A DNA stretch of 64,000 bases. Origin: JAEMQF01 sp963850525. GTDB lineage: Bacteria > Pseudomonadota > Gammaproteobacteria > Burkholderiales > Burkholderiaceae_C. The stretch is from the NCBI GenBank assembly GCA_963850525.1, contig CAWKLQ010000008.1, forward strand, positions 1,488,001 to 1,552,000, in the 5' to 3' direction. The notes below the pieces were generated by a model. It saw nothing but the letters and a program-made list of their open reading frames with translations. It was not told the DNA's origin and did no database searches. Shown in pieces: positions 25,129 to 34,005 of this stretch. Numbering within the stretch: position 1 is the first letter of the stretch; every line of letters begins with the position of its first letter. The position numbers and the translations under genes are program-made.

Positions 25129-25890
25129 TCAATCGCCCGCCGGGCCTGGCGGATCGAGCAAGGATTCTAGCGCGACGTTTGCCGCGACCATGCCGAAAGT
25201 GGCAGTGACGGCAACGCTCGAGCCGTAGCCGCTGCAGTTGAGGCTGCCGTCAACGTCGGCCACGCCCTCGGGACGGTGCACCGCCTCGCGCGAAAACACG
25301 CAGCGCAGGCCGAGCGTCCCCTCGCGCGGCGCGCCGTGGTGCTTGCGCAGGCGCTGGCGCAACGCGGCAAGCAGCGGGTCGTGGGTGGCGCGCACCAAGT
25401 CGTCGACGTGCACCGCCTGCGGCTGGCGCTTGCCACCCGCCGCGCCGGCGATGACCAGACGCATTCCCGAGCCAAGCGCCGCGGCGGCGATCGCCTCCTT
25501 GGCGCGCAATTGATCGCACGCGTCGATGATCACATCGACAGGCTGTGCAAGAAGTTGCGGCCAGTTCTGCGCGTCGACGAATTCTTCGATCGTGTGGACC
25601 ACGCAGCCGGGGTGGATGTCGGCAATGCGCTCGCGCAGCGCGAGCACCTTGGCCTGGCCGAGCGTTGCACCCAGCGCCTGCACCTGTCGGTTGATGTTGG
25701 ATTCGGAGACGTGGTCCAGATCGATCAGCGTGAGCGCGGCCACGCCGCAGCGCGCGAGCGCCTCGGCGGCCCAGGAGCCGACGCCGCCCACACCGATGAC
25801 GGCGATGCGCGCCGCCCGAATCTTCGCGTAGCCCGCCTCGCCGTAAAGGCGGCGCAGACCGCCGAAGCGGCGCTCCAGACCGGGCACCAC
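25129..25890 (-). CDS. tcdA: tRNA threonylcarbamoyladenosine dehydratase TcdA
   Basis: The 253-residue protein is an E1-like/ThiF-fold enzyme. It has nucleotide-binding GVGGVGSWAAEALARCG near residue 33, LIDLDHVSESNINRQ, and the TcdA-typical NCSGYGSSVAVTATFG near the C-terminus. It catalyses ATP-dependent cyclisation of t6A to ct6A at position 37 of ANN-decoding tRNAs. Its substrates include tRNA-Lys, two of which are encoded just downstream on the same strand. It starts with GTG 14 bases past the cpoB stop, so it may be transcribed with the tol-pal block. Confidence 0.93.
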   Translation of the reverse strand: MVPGLERRFGGLRRLYGEAGYAKIRAARIAVIGVGGVGSWAAEALARCGVAALTLIDLDHVSESNINRQVQALGATLGQAKVLALRERIADIHPGCVVHTIEEFVDAQNWPQLLAQPVDVIIDACDQLRAKEAIAAAALGSGMRLVIAGAAGGKRQPQAVHVDDLVRATHDPLLAALRQRLRKHHGAPREGTLGLRCVFSREAVHRPEGVADVDGSLNCSGYGSSVAVTATFGMVAANVALESLLDPPGPAGD

Positions 25891-25904
25891 TTCGAGGGCC
25901 AGGA

Positions 25905-26783
25905 CTAGGGCTTGATCGACGCCAGCCGTTCCTTGCCGGCCTGTGCCGCCTCGGAATTGGGGTAGGCCTTGGCCAACTCGGCGAGCGTGATGCGGGCTCG
26001 CACCGGATCTTTCAACTCGAGCTGGCAGTTCGCGATCGACAACAGCGACTCGGGCGCGCGCGGGTGGTCCGGCGAAACCGAGACGAGCTGGCGAAACGTG
26101 CTGATCGCCGCCGTGTAGTCGCGCTTGCCGTACTGGGCGTTGCCGAGCCAGAACAGCACCGACTCGTGAAAGCCGCTCACCGGGTAGCGCCGGTCGAACG
26201 CGGCGAGTGCAGTCGCCGACTTGTCGAATTCGCCCTTGCGAAACACCGCCATGGCTTCTTCGTAGAGGCGCTTTTCGTCCGGGTCGGCGAGGAACTCTCG
26301 GCCGTCCACCGACACTTTGACCGGCTCGAATTTGCGCACCCGCTCGTCGACGCTCTGCGTGATATCTTTTTGCTTGCGCTGCAATTCGGCGAGGTCGCGC
26401 GCGAGCTGTTCATCCTGGCCGCGCAGTTTGGCGTTGTCGGCGCGCAATTGCTCGAGCAGGTTGTTCAGCTCGACCATGCTGCGCTTCATTTGCAGCATCT
26501 GCTCGTTGAGCAGCGTCAGCTGGGTGTTCTGCTGGGCGACCTGGCCGTTCAACTGGGCATTGAGCTGGGCACTCAACTGCGCGAGTTGCTCGACCTGGCG
26601 CGCCCGGTTTTGTTCATTGACCAGATCGAGCCGCTGGCGCAACTCCAGAATCGCCTTGCGCGCCTCTTCGTCGTCGAACAATCCGGCGCGCGCGGGCAGC
26701 GCCGCAAACGCACCCGCCAGGGCCACCGCCAACGCCACGGCCTTGACGGACAGCCCGGCGAGCCTAAGGTGGGGGGCGCGCAT
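25905..26783 (-). CDS. cpoB: Cell division coordinator CpoB (YbgF), Tol-Pal system
   Basis: The 292-residue periplasmic protein has a signal peptide ending ALPARA-GL. A Gln/Asn/Leu-rich trimerising coiled coil (about 35-120) is followed by three TPR-like repeats ending with ITLAELAKAYPNSEAAQAGK. It links peptidoglycan synthesis with Tol-mediated outer-membrane constriction. The ATG at 26783 has a GAGAGG site; an in-frame GTG directly precedes it. It follows pal by ten bases. Confidence 0.93.
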   Translation of the reverse strand: MRAPHLRLAGLSVKAVALAVALAGAFAALPARAGLFDDEEARKAILELRQRLDLVNEQNRARQVEQLAQLSAQLNAQLNGQVAQQNTQLTLLNEQMLQMKRSMVELNNLLEQLRADNAKLRGQDEQLARDLAELQRKQKDITQSVDERVRKFEPVKVSVDGREFLADPDEKRLYEEAMAVFRKGEFDKSATALAAFDRRYPVSGFHESVLFWLGNAQYGKRDYTAAISTFRQLVSVSPDHPRAPESLLSIANCQLELKDPVRARITLAELAKAYPNSEAAQAGKERLASIKP

Positions 26784-26793
26784 CACGGGCCTC

Positions 26794-27369
26794 TCAACGG
26801 CTTGCCAACTCGGCGCGCCGGTTCTTCGCCCACGCCGACTCGTCGTTGCCCATCGCCGCGGGCCGCTCCTTGCCGAAGCTCACGGCGTCGACCTGCGCGT
26901 CTTTCGCGCCGTACAGCGCGAGCGACTTCGCCACTGCCTCGGCGCGCTTCTGGCCGAGCGCCAGGTTGTATTCGCGCCCGCCGCGGTCGTCGGTATGGCC
27001 TTCGATGGCCAGGCGCTTATTGCGGTCCGCGCTGAGCAATTTGGCGTAGGTCTCGATCGCCGGGCGGTACTCGTCCTTCACCGCGTAGCTGTCGAAATCG
27101 AAGTAGACGACACGCGGCAGGTTGCTCGCCACGGCCGGGGCCACCTTGGTCAGGTCCACCGGCGTCACCGCCGATTGAGCCGTGCCACTCGACGCCGCAC
27201 CCGACGTGCCGGAGCCCGACTGAGACCCTGAACCCGACCCCGCGCCCGTGCCGGCGCCTGCGGTCGGCCGCGTTTCGACGGGCACGTCAGCGTCGAGCTT
27301 GGTGCTCGAGCAGCCGTAAAGCGCGACGAGCATGGACAAAACAATCGTAGCCTGCTTCATCGATTTCAT
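26794..27369 (-). CDS. pal: Peptidoglycan-associated lipoprotein Pal
   Basis: The 191-residue protein has a lipoprotein signal with lipobox LYGC (Cys20). A Gly/Ser/Thr-rich tether (about 35-65) follows, then an OmpA-like domain with YFDFDSYAVKDEY and the peptidoglycan-binding IEGHTDDRGGREYNLALGQ. It anchors the outer membrane to peptidoglycan and binds TolB, encoded upstream on the same strand. The tether is longer and more repetitive than in enterobacterial Pal. Confidence 0.96.
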   Translation of the reverse strand: MKSMKQATIVLSMLVALYGCSSTKLDADVPVETRPTAGAGTGAGSGSGSQSGSGTSGAASSGTAQSAVTPVDLTKVAPAVASNLPRVVYFDFDSYAVKDEYRPAIETYAKLLSADRNKRLAIEGHTDDRGGREYNLALGQKRAEAVAKSLALYGAKDAQVDAVSFGKERPAAMGNDESAWAKNRRAELASR

Positions 27370-27439
27370 GGTTCGGGTCCTTTCAGTGGTGCGTGAATGT
27401 CTTCAGTTCATCGATCTGCTTGTCTCTGCCATTTTGTGC

Positions 27440-28720
27440 CTATCTCCCGTAAGGCCCCCACACCGGCTCGCGCACATCGGCGGTCGTGGAAATCAAGCGG
27501 GCCTTGATCTTGCCATCCAACGTCGTCGTCATCAAGACATCGCGGCCTTGGGCGCGCGTCGCGTAAATGATGAGCCGGCCGTTGGGTGCAAAGCTCGGGC
27601 TTTCGTCGTCGGTAGTGTCGGTCAAGGCCGCACCCTGGGCATTGCCCGTTGTCAAATCCAGCGTGTGCAGGCGAAAGTCATTGCCCAGCCTCGAAATATA
27701 GGCCATCGTGCGGCCGTCCGGGCTGATCGCCGGGCTGATGTTGTAGCTGCTTGCAAATGTGATGCGCTCCACCGTCGATCCGTTCAGCAGGGTGCGGTAA
27801 ATCTGCGGCGTGCCGCCGCGGTCGCTCACGAAGTAGAGGCCGCGCCCGTCCGGGGCAAACACGGGCTCGGTGTCGATTGCCGGGCTGTTCGTCAGGCGGC
27901 GCAAGTTGTTGCCGTCGCGACCCAGCAAGTAGATTTGCGAGCCGCCGTCGCGCGACAGCGTCACCGCCAGCGTCTGCCCATCCGGGGACCACGCCGGCGC
28001 GCTGTTCGAACCGCGAAAATTCGCGAGCGACCGGCGCCTGCCCGACGCAACTTCTTGCACATAGACGACGGCCTTCTGGCTTTCGAACGACACGTAGGCG
28101 AGTTCGCGCCCGTCGGGCGACCACGCCGGCGAAATGATCGACTCGGCGCTGTTCAGCGCCACCTGCCCGCCTTCGCCGTCGGCGTCGGCCACGCGCAGCG
28201 TGAAGCGCCCTCCGCCGCGTGTGACGTAAGCGATGCGCGTCGAGAAAACGCCCTTCTCTCCCGTCAGCTTTTCGTAGATGTAGTCAGCGATGCGGTGCGC
28301 CGCCAGGCGCAGGTCAGCGGCGTCGACAGCGTTGCTCTGCCCGCCCAGCTCGACGCCTTTGACGACGTCCCAGAGTTTGAAGCGCACGTCGAAGCGGCCG
28401 TCCGCCAGGCGCGTCACCGAGCCGGCGACGAGTGCGTCGGCCGCGCGGGTGCGCCACTCGGGCATCACCGGGCGCGCGGTTTCGTCAAGCGCCGCATTCG
28501 TATCGATGCCGCGAAACGCGCCGCTGCGCTCCAGATCGGCACGCACGATGGTCGAGATCGCCTGCCCCGACTTTTCTTCGTCGCGAAAGCGCGTGATGGC
28601 GATCGGCAGCTGGGTTGTGCCGACGCCGGAGATTTCGACGCGGAATTGGGCGCGCGCCGACCCCATCAGGCTGAATGCGGCCGGGGCAGCGGCGAGGCGA
28701 ATCAGAGTTCTTCTTTGCAT
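27440..28720 (-). CDS. tolB: Tol-Pal system beta-propeller protein TolB
   Basis: From the ATG at 28720 the protein has 426 residues, the usual TolB length. It has a signal peptide (MQRRTLIRLAAAPAAFSLMG, ARA cleavage) and an N-terminal domain with the IAITRFRDEE element. A six-bladed propeller follows, with repeated SPAWSPDGRELAYVSFES-like blades, ending AREPVWGPYG-type. It binds Pal and the Tol inner-membrane proteins. The ORF is open 30 codons further upstream, but that stretch has no TolB character. tolQ, tolR and tolA are not in the window. Confidence 0.95.
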   Translation of the reverse strand: MQRRTLIRLAAAPAAFSLMGSARAQFRVEISGVGTTQLPIAITRFRDEEKSGQAISTIVRADLERSGAFRGIDTNAALDETARPVMPEWRTRAADALVAGSVTRLADGRFDVRFKLWDVVKGVELGGQSNAVDAADLRLAAHRIADYIYEKLTGEKGVFSTRIAYVTRGGGRFTLRVADADGEGGQVALNSAESIISPAWSPDGRELAYVSFESQKAVVYVQEVASGRRRSLANFRGSNSAPAWSPDGQTLAVTLSRDGGSQIYLLGRDGNNLRRLTNSPAIDTEPVFAPDGRGLYFVSDRGGTPQIYRTLLNGSTVERITFASSYNISPAISPDGRTMAYISRLGNDFRLHTLDLTTGNAQGAALTDTTDDESPSFAPNGRLIIYATRAQGRDVLMTTTLDGKIKARLISTTADVREPVWGPYGR

Positions 28721-28815
28721 GGGGATCGATGCGGCGCAGCGGTGGAGCCACTGCGCCGGTTGCGTTGAATGGATCGGCGACAATGCCAATGATAGAGGGC
28801 GATTCCCCATTGACC

Positions 28816-29595
28816 ATGCCGCCGAACCCGCATTCGCTCACCGTGGTCATCGTTGCGAAGAACGAAGAAAACAACATTGCAGCCTGCATCGCCAGCGCAT
28901 CCTTCGCCGACGAAGTGCTTGTGCTCGACTCGCGCAGCCACGACGCGACCGTGCGTCTGGCACGCGACGCCGGCGCCCGCGTCGTCGAGACTGACTGGCC
29001 AGGTTACGGCCCGCAGGTCGCGCGTGGCTTCGCGCTGGCGAGCACCGAGTGGGTGCTCTCGCTCGATGCCGACGAGCGCATCAGCGACGCGCTTCGCACC
29101 GAAGTGATGAGCGCGATTCGCAGCCCCGGCCACGACGGCTGGCGCATTCCGCGGGTTTCGGAGTTTTGCGGGCGCTTCATCCAGCACAGCGGCTGGCGCC
29201 CCGACTACACGCTGCGCCTGGGGCGGCGCAGCAAATCAGGCTTCACGGATCATTTTCTGCACGCGCACATGACGGTCGACGGGCCAGTCGGCGAGTTGAA
29301 GAGCCCGCTGATCCACTTCAGCTACCCGAACCTGTACGACGTGCTCGAAAAGCTCGACCGCTATTCGACCGGACACGCACGCGATATGCACGCGCGCGGC
29401 AAGACGGGTGGCGTCTGGAAGGGTGTGCTGCACGGCGTCTTCGCTTTCGTTCGCACCTACTTTGCGCGTCTGGGCGTGCTCGACGGCCGCCACGGCCTGA
29501 TGCTGGCGATCTACAACGCCGAGTACACCTACTACAAGTACGTGAAGCTGATGTTCCTCGAGAACCCGCCGCAGCGCCCGGCGCCACCCGCATGA
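28816..29595 (+). CDS. LPS-type glycosyltransferase family 2 (WaaE/KdtX-like)
   Basis: From the ATG at 28816 the protein has 259 residues; an ATG at 28789 is an alternative. It has the GT2 start LTVVIVAKNEENNI, LDSRSHDAT and the DxD-like LSLDADERIS. A downstream WRIPR...GRFIQHSGWRPDY region is typical of the lipopolysaccharide-core beta-glucosyltransferase group. It should add a sugar to core oligosaccharide at the inner face of the membrane. It is divergent from tolB, and its stop overlaps the msbA start (ATGA). Confidence 0.88.
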   Translation: MPPNPHSLTVVIVAKNEENNIAACIASASFADEVLVLDSRSHDATVRLARDAGARVVETDWPGYGPQVARGFALASTEWVLSLDADERISDALRTEVMSAIRSPGHDGWRIPRVSEFCGRFIQHSGWRPDYTLRLGRRSKSGFTDHFLHAHMTVDGPVGELKSPLIHFSYPNLYDVLEKLDRYSTGHARDMHARGKTGGVWKGVLHGVFAFVRTYFARLGVLDGRHGLMLAIYNAEYTYYKYVKLMFLENPPQRPAPPA

Positions 29596-31361
29596 ACGGT
29601 ACACCGGGCGACGCCAAGCCGTCAGCGGGCCAGACGCTGTCGCAGCGCCTGGCGCGCATCGCGCCCTATTTCAAGGACAGCCGGCGCGGTGTCGTGACGG
29701 TGATCCTGGCCGCCCTCGTCGCCGCCTCCACCGAGCCGATGATCCCGGCGCTGATGCAGCCGCTGCTCGACAGCGGCTTCAAGGCCGGCACGCTGCCGCT
29801 GTGGATCGTTCCTGTCGTGTTGGTGGGCTTGTTTGCGGTGCGCGGCGCTGCGGGTTTTGCTGCGCAGTACGGCCTGGCCTGGGTCGCGAATCGCGGCACG
29901 CTGGCGATGCGCAAGGCGATGTTCGAGCGCCTGCTCGACGCGCAGCCAGGGCTGTTCACGCGCCAGTCAGCATCGAGCCTGATCAATACGCTCACCTACG
30001 AAGTGCAAGGCGGCGCCGGGCAGTTGGTGAGTTCGCTGCTGACGCTGGTGAAAGACTCGTTGACGCTGGTGGCGCTGCTCGCCTACCTGCTGTGGCTGAA
30101 CTGGCAGCTCACGGCGTTCATCGCCGTGCTGTTCCCGGCGCTCGCCCTCGTGATGCGCACCCTGAGCCGGCGCCTGCACCGGCTTGTCGTGCAGGGACAG
30201 AAGGCGATGGATGAACTCGCCTACGTGGTCGAAGAAAACGTGCTCGCCTGGCGCATCGTGCGCCTGCACAACGCGCAGGCCACTCAGGCCAGGCGCTTCG
30301 AGGGCGTGAGCGAATCGATGCGGCGCCTGGCCATCAAATCGGTGGTCGCGTCGGCGACGATGACACCGCTCACCCAAGTGCTCGCCGCGTGTGCGCTGTC
30401 CGGCGTGATCGTTCTCGCCTTGTGGCAAAGCGGCACGCAAGGCAGCTCGGTGGGCGAGTTCGCTGCTTTTGTGACGGCGATGTTGATGTTGGTCGCCCCG
30501 GTGAAGCACCTGTCCGAGGTCGCCGGCCCGATCACGCGCGGCGTGGCGGCGCTCGAGCGCGGCGTCGCGCTCATCGACCAGTCGCCCAGCGAAGTCGACG
30601 GCGGCCATGACCCGGGTCGCGCGCGCGGCGAACTCGAGTTTCAAGGCGTCACCCTGAACTACGCCAGCGCGTCCGGCGCCGCACTGAGCGACGTGAACTT
30701 GCGCCTCGCCGTGGGCGAATCGGTCGCCCTCGTCGGCCCCTCGGGCGCCGGCAAATCAACGCTCGTGAACCTGTTGCCGCGCTTCCTCGAACCCAGCAGC
30801 GGCGCGCTCACCCTGGACGGCGTTGCGCTCGCGCAGTGGAGCGTCACGGCGCTGCGGCGCCAGTTCGCTTTGGTGAGCCAGGATGTCGTGTTGTTCAACG
30901 ACAGCGTCGCAGCGAACGTCGCGCTCGGCGCCCCGGGCGACCCGACCGACCGCGCCAAGGTAGAGAGCGCGCTGCGCGCGGCGAATCTGCTCGACTTCGT
31001 GGAAACACTCGCGCAAGGCATTCATACGCCGATCGGCCACAACGGCGAGCGGCTCTCCGGCGGGCAGCGCCAGCGCTTGGCGATTGCGCGCGCGATCTAC
31101 AAGGACGCGCCGATTCTGATTCTCGACGAGGCGACGTCGGCGCTCGACTCCGAGTCGGAGCGGCTCGTGCAGCAGGCGTTGGAAGCGCTGATGCGCGGGC
31201 GCACGAGCCTCGTCATCGCGCACCGCCTGTCGACGATCGAACGCGCCGATCGCATCGTCGTGCTCGACGGCGGACGCATCGTCGAGAATGGCACGCACGC
31301 GCAGCTGTTGGCGCAAGGCGGCCTTTACGCGAGGCTGCGCGCATTGCAATTCAGGAGCTGA
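29592..31361 (+). CDS. msbA: Lipid A/LPS exporter MsbA (ABC transporter, fused permease-ATPase)
   Basis: The 589-residue half-transporter has six membrane segments in the first 320 residues. They are followed by the ATPase: Walker A GPSGAGKST, signature LSGGQRQRLAIARA, Walker B ILILDEATSALDS and the His-loop IAHRLSTIERAD. The length and the permease start (LARIAPYFKDSRRGV) match MsbA, which flips lipid A-core across the inner membrane. It is coupled to the LPS glycosyltransferase upstream and begins the surface-glycan block. Confidence 0.92.
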   Translation: MNGTPGDAKPSAGQTLSQRLARIAPYFKDSRRGVVTVILAALVAASTEPMIPALMQPLLDSGFKAGTLPLWIVPVVLVGLFAVRGAAGFAAQYGLAWVANRGTLAMRKAMFERLLDAQPGLFTRQSASSLINTLTYEVQGGAGQLVSSLLTLVKDSLTLVALLAYLLWLNWQLTAFIAVLFPALALVMRTLSRRLHRLVVQGQKAMDELAYVVEENVLAWRIVRLHNAQATQARRFEGVSESMRRLAIKSVVASATMTPLTQVLAACALSGVIVLALWQSGTQGSSVGEFAAFVTAMLMLVAPVKHLSEVAGPITRGVAALERGVALIDQSPSEVDGGHDPGRARGELEFQGVTLNYASASGAALSDVNLRLAVGESVALVGPSGAGKSTLVNLLPRFLEPSSGALTLDGVALAQWSVTALRRQFALVSQDVVLFNDSVAANVALGAPGDPTDRAKVESALRAANLLDFVETLAQGIHTPIGHNGERLSGGQRQRLAIARAIYKDAPILILDEATSALDSESERLVQQALEALMRGRTSLVIAHRLSTIERADRIVVLDGGRIVENGTHAQLLAQGGLYARLRALQFRS

Positions 31362-31363
31362 CC

Positions 31364-31954
31364 GTGACGACCCTGCCCATCAGTCGCTACCCCACCCCCG
31401 CGCTCGAGAGCGTGCCCGCCGATATTCGCGAGCGCATCCTCGAGGTGCAGCAGAAGTCGGGCTTCGTGCCGAACGTGTTCCTCGCTCTGGCGCACCGGCC
31501 CGACGAATTCCGCGCCTTCTTCGCTTACTACGACGCCTTGCTGCTGCGCAATTCGGGCCTCAGCAAGGGCGAGATGGAAATGATCATCGTCGCCACGAGC
31601 GCAGCGAACCAGTGTCTGTACTGCGTCGTCGCCCACGGCGCGCTGCTGCGCATCTACGAGAAGAAGCCACTCGTCGCGGACCAGGTGGCCGTCAACTACC
31701 GCAAGGCCGACATCACGCCGCGGCAGAAGGCCATGCTCGGATTTGCCTTGAAGGTCTGCACCGACTCTGCGGCAATCGGCGAACCTGACTTCGCTCTGCT
31801 GCGCGAACATGGCTTCACCGATGAGGATGCGTGGGACATCGGCGCCATCACGGCGTTCTTCGGTTTGTCCAATCGCATGGCGAACCTGACGTCGATGCGG
31901 CCCAACGATGAGTTCTACCTGATGGGGCGCGTGCCACGGCCGGCGAAGGCCTGA
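31364..31954 (+). CDS. Carboxymuconolactone-decarboxylase/AhpD-fold peroxidase-related enzyme
   Basis: The 196-residue protein starts at GTG 31364 with an AGGAG site overlapping the end of msbA. It has the AhpD-like redox motif NQCLYCVVAHG (C-x-x-C with downstream His) and begins with the peroxidase-related subfamily pattern ESVPADIRERILEVQQKSGF. It is expected to use the CxxC pair for peroxide or thiol chemistry in the cytoplasm. Its place two bases after msbA and before glycan genes is odd; the link may be only transcriptional. Confidence 0.85.
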   Translation: MTTLPISRYPTPALESVPADIRERILEVQQKSGFVPNVFLALAHRPDEFRAFFAYYDALLLRNSGLSKGEMEMIIVATSAANQCLYCVVAHGALLRIYEKKPLVADQVAVNYRKADITPRQKAMLGFALKVCTDSAAIGEPDFALLREHGFTDEDAWDIGAITAFFGLSNRMANLTSMRPNDEFYLMGRVPRPAKA

Positions 31955-31971
31955 GGCAGACGCGCACGCCG

Positions 31972-32853
31972 ATGTTCTCGATCATCATCCCGACCTGGAA
32001 CAACCTGGCGTTCCTGCAACTCGCCGTCGACACGATTCGAAGGCACTCGGCGCACGCGCATCAAATCCTCGTGCACGTCAACGACGGCTCCGACGGCACG
32101 CTCGCGTGGGTGCGCGAGCAGGGGCTGAAGCACACTGCCAGCGCGACGAACATCGGCATCTGCTACGCAGTGAACCAGGTCGCACGACTCGCGACGATGC
32201 CCTACCTGCTCTACCTGAACGACGACATGGCCGTGCTGCCTGGGTGGGACAGCCGCTTGCTCGAAGTGGCGCAGCGCCTCGAAGGCAAGCGCTTCATGCT
32301 CTCGTCGACGATGATCGAACCCGGCGGCGCGAACAACCGCTGCACCATCGCTGCCGACTTCGGCCGTGACCCCGCGGCGTTTCGCGAGGCCGAAGTCATC
32401 GCGGCGCTGCCGGGACTGAAACGCTCCCACTGGCTCGGCTCCACTTGGCCCCCGACTCTGATTCCCACGTGGATGTGGGCTGAGGTCGGCGGCTACAGCG
32501 TCGAGTTCTCGCCGGGAATGAGCAGCGACAACGATCTGTCGATGAAGCTTTGGCACGCCGGCTGCCGCACCTTCATCGGCCTGGGTGACAGCTTCGTCTA
32601 TCACTTCGCGTGCGTCTCGACCGGGCGTATCGTGAAGAACGACGGGCGCCTGCAGTTTCTGCACAAATGGGGAATCAGCCAACGCGACTTCGACCGCATC
32701 TGCCTGCACCGCGGCGACCCGGTCGACCTTGACGCGGCACTCGGCGGCCGCACGCTGGACGCGGCCGATCGAGAACTGCTCGCCAAGGCACGCTTTCGCG
32801 CCCGCTTCACCTTGAAGTTCAAGCCCGCGGTGGCCTTTTCCGCCGCTCCCTGA
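31972..32853 (+). CDS. Glycosyltransferase family 2
   Basis: The 293-residue protein opens with MFSIIIPTWNNLAFLQLAVD and has the nucleotide-sugar region VNDGSDGTLAW and YLNDDMAVLPGW. The acidic DD replaces the common DxD. A later SSDNDLSMKLWHAGC resembles the catalytic-base region. It is probably cytoplasmic and adds one sugar to a surface glycan. It starts 17 bases after the peroxidase-like gene. Donor and acceptor are unknown. Confidence 0.87.
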   Translation: MFSIIIPTWNNLAFLQLAVDTIRRHSAHAHQILVHVNDGSDGTLAWVREQGLKHTASATNIGICYAVNQVARLATMPYLLYLNDDMAVLPGWDSRLLEVAQRLEGKRFMLSSTMIEPGGANNRCTIAADFGRDPAAFREAEVIAALPGLKRSHWLGSTWPPTLIPTWMWAEVGGYSVEFSPGMSSDNDLSMKLWHAGCRTFIGLGDSFVYHFACVSTGRIVKNDGRLQFLHKWGISQRDFDRICLHRGDPVDLDAALGGRTLDAADRELLAKARFRARFTLKFKPAVAFSAAP

Positions 32854-32862
32854 AGGCGCAGC

Positions 32863-33978
32863 GTGAATTCGCCGCTTGCATTGAACGCCGCCGCCGCGCG
32901 CTACCCGACGCTGGCGATCAGCAACCACGGCCTGCGCAACAGCGGCGGCATCGAGCGCTACGCGATGACGCTCGTGCGCGGGTTGCACGAGCGCGGCATT
33001 CGCCCGACGCTGATCGCCAAGGCGTTTGACACCACCTTGCCCGAATACGCCTGGGTGAATCCTGTACACACGAGCGTACGCGCAGCGCCGGGCAAGCTGC
33101 GTGACTTGCTTTTCGATTGGCGCATCGGTCGCGCGAAGCGCCGGCTCGGCCTCTTCCCGCTGATCGGCTGCAACCAGACGCGCTGGTCCGACATCGGTAT
33201 CTGCGGCGGCACGCACCCGGGATTCCTCGCCGCGATGGGCAAAGGACTGGGGTGGACCGACCGCTTGAAAGTCGCACTCGAACGCGCCCACCTGAACGCT
33301 GCGCACACCGTGGTCGCGCACTCGGAACTCATGAAGAACGAGGCGGTGACGCACTACGGCATCGATCCGCAAAAAGTCGTGTTGCTCTACCCGCCGGTCG
33401 ACGGCAGCCGCTTCTCGCCCGTCGCGCCCGCGGCGCGCGAAGCGCTGCGCGCCCAGTTGGATTTGCCGAGCGACAGGGCGGTGTTCCTGCTCGCCTCGAC
33501 CGGACACAAGCGCAAAGGCCTGGACCTGCTCGTCGAGTTCTTTGCGCACACCGAGCTGCCGGCGACCTTGGTGATTGCCGGGCGCCCGATGCCGGGCACG
33601 GTGCGCAACGTGCGCCACCTCGGCTACCGCAGCGACATTCAAGACGTCTACCGCGCGGTCGACTTCACCGTGATGGCGTCGCGCTACGAGCCCTTCGGTC
33701 TGGTGGGTGTCGAGTCGGTGCTGTGCGGCACGCCGGTCGTGCTCGCGGCCAACGCTGGTTGCGCGGAAGTCATTCGCGAGCCGGCAAAGATCACATTCGC
33801 GCTCGACGATCCTGCGTCGCTCGGGCAGGGCATTTCCGCGGCGGTGCAACGCTGGCGCAGCAGCACGCACCGGTTGGAGACGCCGCTCACCTGCCTGGGC
33901 TACGACCCACGCGTGTCCGTGCACGTCGACGCCTTGCTGGCGATCGTTGAGTCGCTCAACAAGCGCCCTAGAATCTGA
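32863..33978 (+). CDS. Glycosyltransferase family 4 (GT-B fold)
   Basis: The 371-residue protein has a GT-B layout. The N-terminal lobe contains NHGLRNSGGIERYAMTLVRG. The C-terminal lobe contains LLASTGHKRKGLDLLVEFFA and the donor-binding MASRYEPFGLVGVESVLCG, with the E-x7-E spacing of GT4 enzymes. It resembles WaaG-like LPS glucosyltransferases. The GTG start at 32863 is nine bases after the previous stop. Confidence 0.87.
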   Translation: MNSPLALNAAAARYPTLAISNHGLRNSGGIERYAMTLVRGLHERGIRPTLIAKAFDTTLPEYAWVNPVHTSVRAAPGKLRDLLFDWRIGRAKRRLGLFPLIGCNQTRWSDIGICGGTHPGFLAAMGKGLGWTDRLKVALERAHLNAAHTVVAHSELMKNEAVTHYGIDPQKVVLLYPPVDGSRFSPVAPAAREALRAQLDLPSDRAVFLLASTGHKRKGLDLLVEFFAHTELPATLVIAGRPMPGTVRNVRHLGYRSDIQDVYRAVDFTVMASRYEPFGLVGVESVLCGTPVVLAANAGCAEVIREPAKITFALDDPASLGQGISAAVQRWRSSTHRLETPLTCLGYDPRVSVHVDALLAIVESLNKRPRI

Positions 33979-34005
33979 CGCTGGCCATCCATCGACGCGC
34001 GACGC

